A stretch of 64,000 nt of DNA from Halorubellus salinus (lineage in GTDB: Archaea > Halobacteriota > Halobacteria > Halobacteriales > Natrialbaceae): NCBI RefSeq assembly GCF_020567525.1, contig NZ_JAJCVI010000004.1, forward strand, positions 310,001-374,000, read 5' to 3'. Shown one piece after another: positions 9,792 through 17,359 of the stretch. Below the pieces are notes generated by a model. It did no database searches and had not been told where the DNA came from. It saw nothing but the letters and a program-made list of their open reading frames with translations. The translations under genes and the position numbers were made by a program. Numbering within the stretch: the first letter of the stretch is position 1; each line of letters begins with the position of its first letter.

Positions 9792-10379
9792 TCAGTCCTC
9801 GGCCTCGTCTTCCTCGACGACCTCGGGGTCCTCCATCGCGCTCTGGAGGCTCGCGAGCCCGTTCAGCCAGTCGGTGACCGGCCCGAACTCGAGGTCGTCG
9901 CCGACGTTCGGCGTCAGCTCGCCGCCGTCGATGATGCGCGTCCCCGCCTGCGCGAGGTAGCCGAGCGCCGCCTCCATCTCGTCCTGGCTCTCCGCGTCCA
10001 CCGCCGCCTGTACGTACTCCTCGACGCTCGCGTCCTCAGCCGGCCCGCTGTGGACGTACTCCTCGGCGGCGTAGAACACGACGACGAGACTCGTCTGCAC
10101 GCTGTTGACGAAGAATAGCTTCTCCTCGTCGTCGAACCCCGGGTCCGCGAGCACGATCTCGTGGATCTCGCCGACCTTCTCCAGCGCTTCCTCCTCTTCG
10201 ATCTCGCCGTCGTCGTACGCGGCGACGACCTTCGCCACGGCGATGGCGGCGTCGTCCTGCATGAGGTCGAGGACGCGCATCGAGTCCTCGTCCTCGGGGT
10301 CGAGCTCTTCGTCTTCGATGCGGTCGATCCAGTTCTGCCAGCGTTCGGCCGAGTAGAACTCGGTCGGGGGAGTGCTCAT
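9792..10379 (-). CDS. DUF2150 family protein
   Basis: This 195-residue acidic, mostly helical soluble protein begins MSTPPTEFYSAERWQNWIDR, which I recognise as the archaeal DUF2150 family; its function is unknown. The ATG at 10377-10379 was chosen over an upstream in-frame start because the family sequence begins there. It ends in a run of acidic residues, typical of salt-adapted cytoplasmic proteins. It is leftward, between the surface-protein operon and the TatD-like gene, with no overlap to either. Confidence 0.85.
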   Translation of the reverse strand: MSTPPTEFYSAERWQNWIDRIEDEELDPEDEDSMRVLDLMQDDAAIAVAKVVAAYDDGEIEEEEALEKVGEIHEIVLADPGFDDEEKLFFVNSVQTSLVVVFYAAEEYVHSGPAEDASVEEYVQAAVDAESQDEMEAALGYLAQAGTRIIDGGELTPNVGDDLEFGPVTDWLNGLASLQSAMEDPEVVEEDEAED

Positions 10380-10500
10380 GTGAGAGACTACGCCGGGCGA
10401 CTGAAAGACCTTTCTCTCGGCGGCGTCCGTGCTGGCGGCCCGCACGCCACGACCGACGCGGACCGTAGCCGCGGCCAATCCACCAGGCAAACACGACGAC

Positions 10501-10608
10501 GCGGAACCAGCGACCTATGGGTCGCCGGATGCCGGATCAGTCGGTGTGGTCGAGTGCAGTGGCGCGGAACCGGCGACCTGGGGGTCGCCGGATGCCGGAT
10601 CAGTCGGT
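10501..10608. repeat. Two-copy tandem repeat (62-bp period) covering a gene 3' end
   Basis: The segment at 10501-10546 recurs at 10563-10608 with about four mismatches over 46 bp. The second copy contains the stop codon and last codons of the TatD-like gene (TCAGTC on the plus strand), so the first copy is a duplicated gene tail lying downstream. Confidence 0.8.
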
Positions 10609-11454
10609 GCGGTCCAGCGTCGCTTCGGTGTCGACGTCGTAGACGAGCTTCGGGGTGTCGACGTGCGCGCGCCGCATCGCTGCGTCGTGGCCTTCGTCGA
10701 GGAGCCAGCGGACGCGTCGCGGCACGGTCTTCGGTCCCATGACGGCGCCGGGTTTGTCGGGGTCGTCGACGAAGTCGGTCTCCATGAGGAACGGCGCGTC
10801 GCGTTCGACGGCGACGCGGAGGCGGTCCTTCTCGCTCATCACGCTCGGGACCGGGCCGGCGAGCTCGCCGAGAGCGTAGTGCTTGACGACGCGCGTGCGG
10901 TCCAGCCCCTCGGCTTCGGCCCAGTCGGCGACCTCGGTGAGGTCGTCGCTCCCCTCGGTGTGGAGTTGGACGGCGCAGTCGAGGTCGGCGCCGTGCGCGA
11001 ACGCGGACCGCATCACGGCGTTCGAGGCGTCCCAGACGGCGTCGGTGACGTCGTAGTGCGGGCGGCCGGACTTCAAGCCGAGTGCGCGCCCGTCGGCGAC
11101 GAACTCCGCGGCGACGTCGATGCCCGCGGTCATTAGGTCGCGCGCACCCGCTGGGTCGTAGCCGTCGTCGACGAGCTGCGAGACGAGCCCCGGGTGGACG
11201 CCGAGGATCGGCCACGCGCGTCCGTCGAGGACGTCGGTCGCGTCGGCGACCGCGTCGACGGTCACCTCGAACACCCGCTCGAAGTCGTCCTCGTCCGCGG
11301 GCAGGTCGTCGAGGACGTGCCAGGACGGCTTGTTCACGACCATGAGGTGCGTGCCGCCGAGTCGGTGGAAGTCCTCGACGGCGTCGATGCCACGACCGTT
11401 CGCCGGGTCGAGATGCATGTGGTTGTCGAGGACCGGAATGTCGAGAGACTCCAT
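10600..11454 (-). CDS. TatD-related metal-dependent hydrolase
   Basis: The 284-residue protein of the amidohydrolase superfamily begins MESLDIPVLDNHMHLDP; the HMHLD motif near the N-terminus is the first metal-binding site of TatD-like TIM barrels. Further metal-site candidates are His in VQLHTEGSDD, VVKHYA and the late METDFVDD acid. It is probably a cytoplasmic phosphoesterase or deoxyribonuclease-like enzyme; the substrate is unknown. Start ATG 11452-11454 is favoured because the fold starts at once, although an in-frame ATG lies 25 codons upstream. The last codons and stop fall within a tandem-duplicated segment. Confidence 0.85.
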   Translation of the reverse strand: MESLDIPVLDNHMHLDPANGRGIDAVEDFHRLGGTHLMVVNKPSWHVLDDLPADEDDFERVFEVTVDAVADATDVLDGRAWPILGVHPGLVSQLVDDGYDPAGARDLMTAGIDVAAEFVADGRALGLKSGRPHYDVTDAVWDASNAVMRSAFAHGADLDCAVQLHTEGSDDLTEVADWAEAEGLDRTRVVKHYALGELAGPVPSVMSEKDRLRVAVERDAPFLMETDFVDDPDKPGAVMGPKTVPRRVRWLLDEGHDAAMRRAHVDTPKLVYDVDTEATLDRTD

Positions 11455-11595
11455 GTAGTTCACCAGACGTGTGCGGAGCGGTTCAATAATATTGACGATT
11501 CGCACGTGATAGGCGCGCTGTCTGGTCATCTCCCGACGACAGCTGTCTATCAGATTGTGTTACCATACTATTATTTTTAGTCGTTCTGAACAAAA

Positions 11596-11603
11596 TTTAA
11601 ATA
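11596..11603 (+). promoter_or_regulatory. TATA box of the first subtilase
   Basis: TTTAAATA is centred 30 nt before the ATG at 11630, inside an AT-rich island in GC-rich DNA. This fits a leaderless transcript and supports the chosen start. Confidence 0.6.
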
Positions 11604-11629
11604 CGGGGCGTCCTACGTGGCTGGTGGGC

Positions 11630-13510
11630 ATGGCAGACCGTAGCAACCCGCAGACGAATCGGCGTACCTTCCTGAAAGCAACCGGCGTCGCAGCGAGCAC
11701 CGCAGCGTTCGCGGGCGTCACCCAAGCGACCCCCGGGCGCGAACCGGGCCCGAAGACGGGCGAATGGGTCGTCCTGACGAGCGCCACGACCAGCATGGCG
11801 ACGGCCGAAGCCGAAGTACAGGCCACCATCCCGGACCAGGCCGACGTCACGCACCGGAACGAGACACTCGGCTACATGGCCGTCGAGTCCCCGACGCCGG
11901 GAACGGCGTCGATGGACTCCCCGGTCGTCGAGGACCTCGAACGACTCCCCTTCGTCGAAACCGTCGAGCGGAACGTCACGTACCACGCGATGGCGACGCC
12001 GAACGACGAACTCTACGACCAGCAGTACGCACCCCAGCAGGTCCGTGCACCGACCGCGTACGACACGACCGACGGGAGCGAGGACGTCACGATAGCGATC
12101 GTCGACCAGGGCGTCAAGTACGACCACCCCGACCTCCAGAGCCGCTTCGGCGCGGACAAGGGCCAGGACTTCGTCGACTCCGACGACGACCCGATGCCCG
12201 AGTCGACGAGCGAGGAGTATCACGGCACGCACGTCGCCGGCATCGCGTCCGCGACCTCCGACAACTCGACGGGCGTTGCGGGAATCTCGGACTCGCGACT
12301 CATCTCCGGGCGTGCACTCGGCACGGGCGGCGGCGGGTCGCTCACCGACATCGCCGACGCCGTCCAGTGGGCCGCGGACCAGGGCGCGGACGTCATCAAC
12401 ATGAGCCTCGGCGGCGGCGGCTACACGGACACGATGAAGAACGCCGTCTCCTACGCAGTGAACAACGGCGCGCTCCCCATCTGTGCCGCGGGGAACAACG
12501 GCGACCCGTCGGTCAGTTACCCCGCGGCGTACGAGGAGTGCATGGCCGTCTCCGCGGTCGACTCGAACGAGGACCTGGCGTCGTTCAGCCAGTACGGCGA
12601 CAAGTGCGACGTCGCCGCCCCCGGCGTCGACGTCCTGTCGACGTGGACCGAGTACAAGAGCCAGTTCGGCGGGAAGTACAACAAGATCAGCGGGACGTCG
12701 ATGGCGTGTCCCGCCGCGTCCGGCGTCGCGGCGCTCGGTCTCGCCGCCGCGGGCGGCAGCGGCGCGCTCTCCCCCACGGAACTCCGTGCACGCCTGAAGA
12801 ACACCGCGGTCGACGTCGGCCTGAGCGAGCAGAAGCAGGGCGCGGGCCGGGTCGACGCGGCGAACATCGTCGACGCTGCCGGTGACGGTGGCGGCGGGAA
12901 CACGGCACCGACGGTGTCGATCAACGCCTCGTCGACGACCGTCGACGTCGGGACCGCCGTCGAGTTCGACGGGTCCGGGTCCAGCGACTCGGACGGCTCC
13001 ATCGAGTCGTACGCGTGGGATTTCGGCGACGGCGCGACCGCGACCGGCGCCAGTGCGACGCACACGTACGACAGCGCGGGCGACTACACGGTCACGCTCA
13101 CCGTCACCGACGACGACGGCGCGTCCGCCTCGAACGCCATCGCCGTCACCGCCGAGTCCGGCGGCGGCGGTGGCGGGTCCTGTGGTGACGTCACCGAGAC
13201 GCCGAGCGTCGACGGCTCGCTCTCGGGGTACTGGGACGACGCGAACTACACGTACAGCGCCGCGACCAGCGACCCGTGCCAGGTATCGTTCGTCCTCGAC
13301 GGTCCCTCGGGCGCTGACTTCGACGTCTACGTCACGTACGACGGCCGGACGCCGTCGACGTACGACTACGACGCGCGCGCCGCCACGTACGGCGCCGACG
13401 AGACGCTCACCGTCGAGGACGTGAGCGCCGGCCAGGAGTTCGGTATCCTCGTCGACGCCTACGACGGCAGCGGGAGCTACACGCTCTCCGTCGAGGAACT
13501 CGGCGCCTGA
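11630..13510 (+). CDS. Tat-exported subtilisin-like serine protease (halolysin type) with PKD and PPC-like domains
   Basis: The 626-residue secreted S8 protease has a twin-arginine signal (RR at 11-12, RRTFLKATG) followed by an Ala-rich h-region. Residues about 40-120 form an inhibitor-I9-like propeptide. The catalytic domain carries Asp159 (IVDQGVKYDHPDL), His198 (EYHGTHVAG), Asn289 for the oxyanion hole and Ser357 (SGTSMACP). The residue after the catalytic Asp is Gln rather than the usual Thr/Ser. A PKD domain (about 440-525, WDFGDG) and a pre-peptidase C-terminal (PPC)-like domain with paired cysteines follow Gly-rich linkers. It is the first of three paralogues on this strand. It probably digests extracellular protein. 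Confidence 0.93.
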   Translation: MADRSNPQTNRRTFLKATGVAASTAAFAGVTQATPGREPGPKTGEWVVLTSATTSMATAEAEVQATIPDQADVTHRNETLGYMAVESPTPGTASMDSPVVEDLERLPFVETVERNVTYHAMATPNDELYDQQYAPQQVRAPTAYDTTDGSEDVTIAIVDQGVKYDHPDLQSRFGADKGQDFVDSDDDPMPESTSEEYHGTHVAGIASATSDNSTGVAGISDSRLISGRALGTGGGGSLTDIADAVQWAADQGADVINMSLGGGGYTDTMKNAVSYAVNNGALPICAAGNNGDPSVSYPAAYEECMAVSAVDSNEDLASFSQYGDKCDVAAPGVDVLSTWTEYKSQFGGKYNKISGTSMACPAASGVAALGLAAAGGSGALSPTELRARLKNTAVDVGLSEQKQGAGRVDAANIVDAAGDGGGGNTAPTVSINASSTTVDVGTAVEFDGSGSSDSDGSIESYAWDFGDGATATGASATHTYDSAGDYTVTLTVTDDDGASASNAIAVTAESGGGGGGSCGDVTETPSVDGSLSGYWDDANYTYSAATSDPCQVSFVLDGPSGADFDVYVTYDGRTPSTYDYDARAATYGADETLTVEDVSAGQEFGILVDAYDGSGSYTLSVEELGA

Positions 13511-14220
13511 ACACCTACAGACGCGTCGGTCTCCCCAGCCACGGTCGACGCATCCCTCTCGTCGACCGTTCGTTCGTCCCGCGTTCCACCGCTCTCGCGG
13601 GACTCGTCGCTGACTCGACGACCCGTCCTGGACTCGACGACCCGTCGCCACGAGCGAGCTCGTCGGGTTCGACGTCGTTCCCACGCTCCAGTCCGCTGTT
13701 CCGTTCTCCGGTCAGCACATCGCTCTGGTCAGCACATCGTCCTGCTTCGCGCACGCTCGCACGCGACATCTTTAGTATTAAGAGCTGGTGAATGATACCG
13801 AGCGTTGGTGATGGGGTGGTGGGTGGTTGGCGCTCCAGTGGCGGTGGACGTCGCACAGACCTGGTGACATGTTGTCCGGTTCTGGGTGCCGATGCGGTCG
13901 GTCGTCGTCTGACGTCGAGGTCGGGCGTCCCCCTCGCGATCTTGCGCGCGCGCCAGGTTCACACGGCCGTCCGCGCTGGAGCTTGCAGACATCTCCACGA
14001 TTTCGTGTCTGCAGGCTATCATGCTGCTCGACGCGTTCGTGATAGCTGTGTGTCAGTATCACGCGCACTGATTCCCGTCTATGCTCCGCTAATCCGGTGC
14101 AGGCACCGTGAATCAGCACTTCGTTTCTCGTAGTTTCAAAGCACGCAATCAAATAATTCGTCTACAGCAAGCGCTGATAATAGTTTCAAATCGCTATTGA
14201 TTTAGCTCCAAATGAGGAAA
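13511..14220. other. Long intergenic region between the first and second subtilase genes
   Basis: Short open frames occur on both strands, but none has a recognisable product or haloarchaeal codon pattern. Small direct repeats are present: GACTCGACGACCCGTC twice near 13613-13650, and GGTCAGCACATCG twice near 13711-13741. A hairpin lies at 13984-14013, where TGCAGACA pairs with TGTCTGCA around a 14-nt loop that holds a second palindrome. TAGTTTCAAA occurs at 14131-14140 and again at 14181-14190. GC content falls sharply toward the second protease gene. Confidence 0.6.
14131..14190 (+). promoter_or_regulatory. Paired TAGTTTCAAA direct repeats upstream of the second subtilase
   Basis: Two exact 10-mers start 50 bp apart, about 30-90 bp before the TATA box. 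The spacing is near five helical turns, which would suit two copies of a regulator on one DNA face. No regulator is identified. Confidence 0.35.
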
Positions 14221-14229
14221 ATATAAATA
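14221..14229 (+). promoter_or_regulatory. TATA box of the second subtilase
   Basis: ATATAAATA lies 28-36 nt before the ATG at 14257, giving a nearly leaderless transcript. Confidence 0.6.
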
Positions 14230-14256
14230 CATGGCTGCCAAGTGCTGTTCTGTGTC

Positions 14257-16113
14257 ATGACAGGCGATGACAACCACTATTGGGCGCGACGAACCTTCCT
14301 GAAGACCACGGCCGCGGCGGGCGCCGCAGCGACGGTCACCACGACCGTCTCCGCAGACGGCGTGGAGAAGGTGCGACTGAACTTCGGTATGGCGAACACG
14401 GCGTCGATGTCGACGGCCGAAGCGGAAGTCCAGGCGGAGACCCCGGGTAACTCCGAGGTCTACCGACGCTCGAACGAGCTCGGGTTCATCTCCATGGACA
14501 TCCCGAAACAGGCCGCCGAGAACGTCAAGGAAGCCTTCGAGAAGAAGGACAAGTTCCGCTACGTCGAGTTCGACCAGCAGCTTCACGCGCTGGAGACGCC
14601 GAACGACAGTCTCTACAATGAACAGTACGCCCCCCAGCAGGTCCGTGCGCCGAGCGCGTACGACACCACGCAGGGCAGCAGCGACGTGACCATCTCGGTC
14701 GTCGACCAGGGCGTCTACTACGACCACCCCGACCTCCAGGACCGCTTCGGGTCCGTGAAGGGCAAGGACTTCGTCGACTCGGACAGCGACCCGGCGCCGG
14801 ACTCGATGGCAGACGAGTACCACGGCACGCACGTCGCCGGCATCGCGGCCGCGACGACGGACAACGCCACGGGGATCGCGGGCATCTCCGACTCCACGCT
14901 CCTCTCGGGTCGGGCACTCTCCGAGGAGGGCAGCGGGTCCACCGCCGACATCGCGGAGGCAGTGCGCTGGTCGGCCGACCAGGGCGCGGACATCATCAAC
15001 ATGAGCCTCGGCGGCGGCGGCTACACGGACACGATGAAGAACGCCGTCAGCTACGCCGTCTCCAACGGCGCACTCCCCATCTGCGCGGCGGGGAACGACG
15101 GCTCGGGCTCCGTCTCGTACCCGGCGGGCTACAGCGAGTGCGTCGCCGTCTCGGCAGTCGACTCCAACGAGGACCTGGCGTCGTTCAGCCAGTACGGCGA
15201 CAAGTGCGACGTCGCCGCCCCCGGCGTCGACATCCTCTCGACGTGGACGGAGAACGTCTCCCAGTTCGGTGGGAAGTACAACAAGATCAGCGGGACGTCG
15301 ATGGCGTGTCCCGCCGCATCCGGCGTCGCGGCGCTCGGCCTCGCGGCCGACTCCTCGCTCGGTCCGAACGAACTGCGCTCGCGGCTGAAGCAGACCGCGG
15401 TCGACATCGGTCTGAGCGAGCAGAAGCAGGGGTCGGGTCGCGTCGACGCGAAGAACATCGTCGACGCCGCCGGTGACGGTGGCGGCGGCGGTGGCGACGG
15501 GAACACGGCGCCGACGGTCTCGATCAACGCCTCGTCGACGACGGTCGAGGCGGGGACCGCGATCGAGTTCGACGGCTCCGGGTCCAGTGACCCGGACGGC
15601 TCCATCGCGAGCTACGACTGGGACTTCGACAACGGCGCGACCGCGACCGGCGTGACGGCGACGTTCACGTACGAGAACGCGGGCACGTACGACGTCCAGC
15701 TCACGGTCACCGACGACGACGGGGCGTCCTCGACGAGCGCCATCGACGTGACCGTCGAGGAACCCAGTGGCGGCGGTGGCTCCTGTGGCGACACGTCGTC
15801 GTCCGCGAGCGCCGACGGCTACCTCTACGGCTACTACGACGATTCCTCGTTCACGTACGCCGCCAGTCTCGACGACCCGTGCCAGGTCACGTTCGACCTC
15901 GCGGGGCCGTCCGGGGCTGACTTCGACCTGTACGTGACCTTCGACGGGCGGACGCCGTCGACGTACGACTACGACGCGCGCTCGATCACGTACGGCGCGG
16001 ACGAGCAGATCGTCGTCGACGACGTCGACGCGAACCAGGAGTTCGGTATCCTCGTGGACTCCTACAGCGGCAGTGGCTCGTTCAGCATCTCGGTGGACGA
16101 GCTCGGGAAGTAA
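14257..16113 (+). CDS. Tat-exported subtilisin-like serine protease with PKD and PPC-like domains (second paralogue)
   Basis: The 618-residue secreted S8 protease has RR at 11-12 (RRTFLKTTA), a propeptide region, and catalytic Asp150 (VVDQGVYYDHPDL), His189 (EYHGTHVAG) and a Ser in SGTSMACP near residue 346. Like the first paralogue it has Gln after the catalytic Asp, one PKD domain (WDFDNG) and a C-terminal PPC-like domain. Long blocks of the catalytic domain are nearly identical between the two, so they are recent duplicates. The signal region and propeptide have diverged more. The ATG at 14257 sits just before the Tat motif and is spaced correctly from the TATA box. Its C-terminal end is the closest match to the remnant at 16873-17028. 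Confidence 0.93.
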   Translation: MTGDDNHYWARRTFLKTTAAAGAAATVTTTVSADGVEKVRLNFGMANTASMSTAEAEVQAETPGNSEVYRRSNELGFISMDIPKQAAENVKEAFEKKDKFRYVEFDQQLHALETPNDSLYNEQYAPQQVRAPSAYDTTQGSSDVTISVVDQGVYYDHPDLQDRFGSVKGKDFVDSDSDPAPDSMADEYHGTHVAGIAAATTDNATGIAGISDSTLLSGRALSEEGSGSTADIAEAVRWSADQGADIINMSLGGGGYTDTMKNAVSYAVSNGALPICAAGNDGSGSVSYPAGYSECVAVSAVDSNEDLASFSQYGDKCDVAAPGVDILSTWTENVSQFGGKYNKISGTSMACPAASGVAALGLAADSSLGPNELRSRLKQTAVDIGLSEQKQGSGRVDAKNIVDAAGDGGGGGGDGNTAPTVSINASSTTVEAGTAIEFDGSGSSDPDGSIASYDWDFDNGATATGVTATFTYENAGTYDVQLTVTDDDGASSTSAIDVTVEEPSGGGGSCGDTSSSASADGYLYGYYDDSSFTYAASLDDPCQVTFDLAGPSGADFDLYVTFDGRTPSTYDYDARSITYGADEQIVVDDVDANQEFGILVDSYSGSGSFSISVDELGK

Positions 16114-16170
16114 TCGACCGCGGACCGAGCGGATCGGTCCGACACGGCGGTGGCGTCGGCGCGGGGCACC

Positions 16171-16240
16171 GACGCCGTTCTCTCCGTTCTCACAGCACGC
16201 GTAGCGACGCCGTTCTCTTCGTCCTCACAGCACGCGCAGC
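16171..16240. repeat. Two-copy 35-bp tandem repeat after the second subtilase
   Basis: Two copies of a 35-bp unit beginning GACGCCGTTCTCT start at 16171 and 16206 and differ at only a few positions. They lie between the protease stop and the convergent NYN gene; the rest of 16114-16326 shows no gene. Confidence 0.75.
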
Positions 16241-16326
16241 GACGGGGTTCGGGTCGTACAGTCCGCGATAGCTCTCGCTCTCTCTCCTCGGTGGCTCGGT
16301 GATGTGGGGTCGCTCGACGGGAGCGG

Positions 16327-16782
16327 TCAGTCGTTGACGAGTCGCGCTTCGTCGGCGGCGTTGGACAACGCGTCGGACCGGCCGTGTTCGCCGGGAGCCA
16401 TGGCGACGGTGTGGACGCCGTATCGGCCCGCGGTCTCGAGGACGGGCTTGAAGTCGGTGTCGCGGGAGACGACGATGAGCGTGTCGAGGGTGCCGTCGAC
16501 GACCGCTTCGGTGGCGTCGATGGCGAGCTTGACGTCGACGTCGCCGCTCGTGACGACGACCTCGAATCCGCGGGCTTCTGCGGCCTGGATGAGGCCGGGG
16601 GTGGCGTGTTCGTCGAGGTAGATCCGCGAGTACGCGAGGTCGCCGCGTTCTCGACCGACGGTGCGGACGTCGTCGAGGTCGACGTCGAACTCGTCGCGGA
16701 ACGTGTTCGGGCCGTCGACGAACACGCCGACGCGCGCGCGGTCGTCGCCGGGTGACAGGAATCGGTCGAGGAGGCCGGGCAT
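16327..16782 (-). CDS. NYN/PIN-fold (LabA/DUF88-like) protein, predicted RNase
   Basis: This 151-residue protein of the NYN branch of PIN-like nucleases (TIGR00288-like) has the expected acidic residues: Asp in VFVDGPN near the N-terminus, acids in SGDVDVKLAIDA, and the SRDTDF motif. Such proteins bind metal through these aspartates and cleave or bind RNA in the cytoplasm; the target here is unknown. The ATG at 16780-16782 (MPGLLDRFLS) is preferred to a start nine codons upstream. The gene sits, in the opposite orientation, between an intact subtilase and a fragment of a subtilase tail, which suggests that it or its neighbour moved into this place. Confidence 0.85.
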   Translation of the reverse strand: MPGLLDRFLSPGDDRARVGVFVDGPNTFRDEFDVDLDDVRTVGRERGDLAYSRIYLDEHATPGLIQAAEARGFEVVVTSGDVDVKLAIDATEAVVDGTLDTLIVVSRDTDFKPVLETAGRYGVHTVAMAPGEHGRSDALSNAADEARLVND

Positions 16783-16872
16783 CGTCGACGCTTGGGGGGT
16801 CGACGGCAAAGGCGTAGCGATGTGGCGGCCGCGGGCGAGCGCTGGTTCCGCGTGTGCGGTGGCCGCGAACTG

Positions 16873-17028
16873 TCGACGGAAGACTACGACGCGCGCTCGA
16901 TCACGTGCGGTCCCGACGAGCAGATCGTCGTCGACGACGTCGACGCCGGCCAGGAGTTCGGTATCCTCGTCGACTCCTCCCGCGGTCGCGGTTCGTTCAC
17001 CATCTCGGTCGACGAGCTCGGGAAGTAA
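16873..17028 (+). pseudogene. Remnant of a subtilase C-terminal (PPC-like) domain
   Basis: Read in frame to the TAA at 17026-17028, this stretch encodes about 51 residues matching the last residues of the second subtilase: DYDARSIT, DEQIVVDDVDA, QEFGILVDS and VDELGK align without gaps. Nucleotide identity is also high, so the copy is fairly recent. No protease domain, signal peptide or start is present upstream, where the NYN gene begins 90 bp away on the other strand. A few substitutions (Tyr to Cys, Tyr-Ser-Gly to Ser-Arg-Gly) suggest relaxed selection. The flanking DNA after the stop does not match. Confidence 0.8.
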
Positions 17029-17325
17029 CCTGCGACGCGCTGTCGTCCGCTCCCATCCCCGTCTGTTGCGGTTCGAACCGACGTGTGCGTCGTTCCGTTC
17101 TTCCCGTGGTTCGGGTCGTTCGACGACGCCAGCTCGTCTGTTAACGTGTGGTGCGCGCGATGTCGTGTGCGCTCGACGCGGCCAGTTTTCTGGATTTATC
17201 TTCTAAAATCACTACTTGCTCTGGTCAATCAGATTTACATAATGTTCGACCCCACCAAAATCCTTATATAACCATTAGAAATTGCCATTGGTAATTTTAC
17301 ATTCTTTCATCGATGTCCACAATCC
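17029..17325. other. AT-rich intergenic region before the third subtilase
   Basis: No credible gene. GC content drops over about 17160-17330, including a TTATATAA motif near 17266. This resembles the upstream regions of the other two proteases and probably carries promoter and regulator sites. Confidence 0.55.
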
Positions 17326-17332
17326 TTTAATA
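17326..17332 (+). promoter_or_regulatory. TATA box of the third subtilase
   Basis: TTTAATA is centred 31 nt before the ATG at 17360, the same geometry as for the other two protease genes. Confidence 0.5.
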
Positions 17333-17359
17333 CAACCTTGCAGACCCTGGGCGTGCAGC

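Noticed and set aside
10501-10608. CRISPR-like repeat pair
   Set aside because: Only two copies, unequal spacing of a type not seen in arrays, no cas genes, and the repeat is a copy of a gene end.
13728-14152. Several short open frames between the first two subtilases
   Set aside because: They differ in composition from haloarchaeal proteins, overlap one another on both strands and show no motif; the region is better seen as regulatory or decayed DNA.
16792-16872. Upstream extension of the subtilase remnant as a complete small gene
   Set aside because: The preceding codons are Arg/Gly-rich, unrelated to subtilases, and overlap the NYN promoter side.
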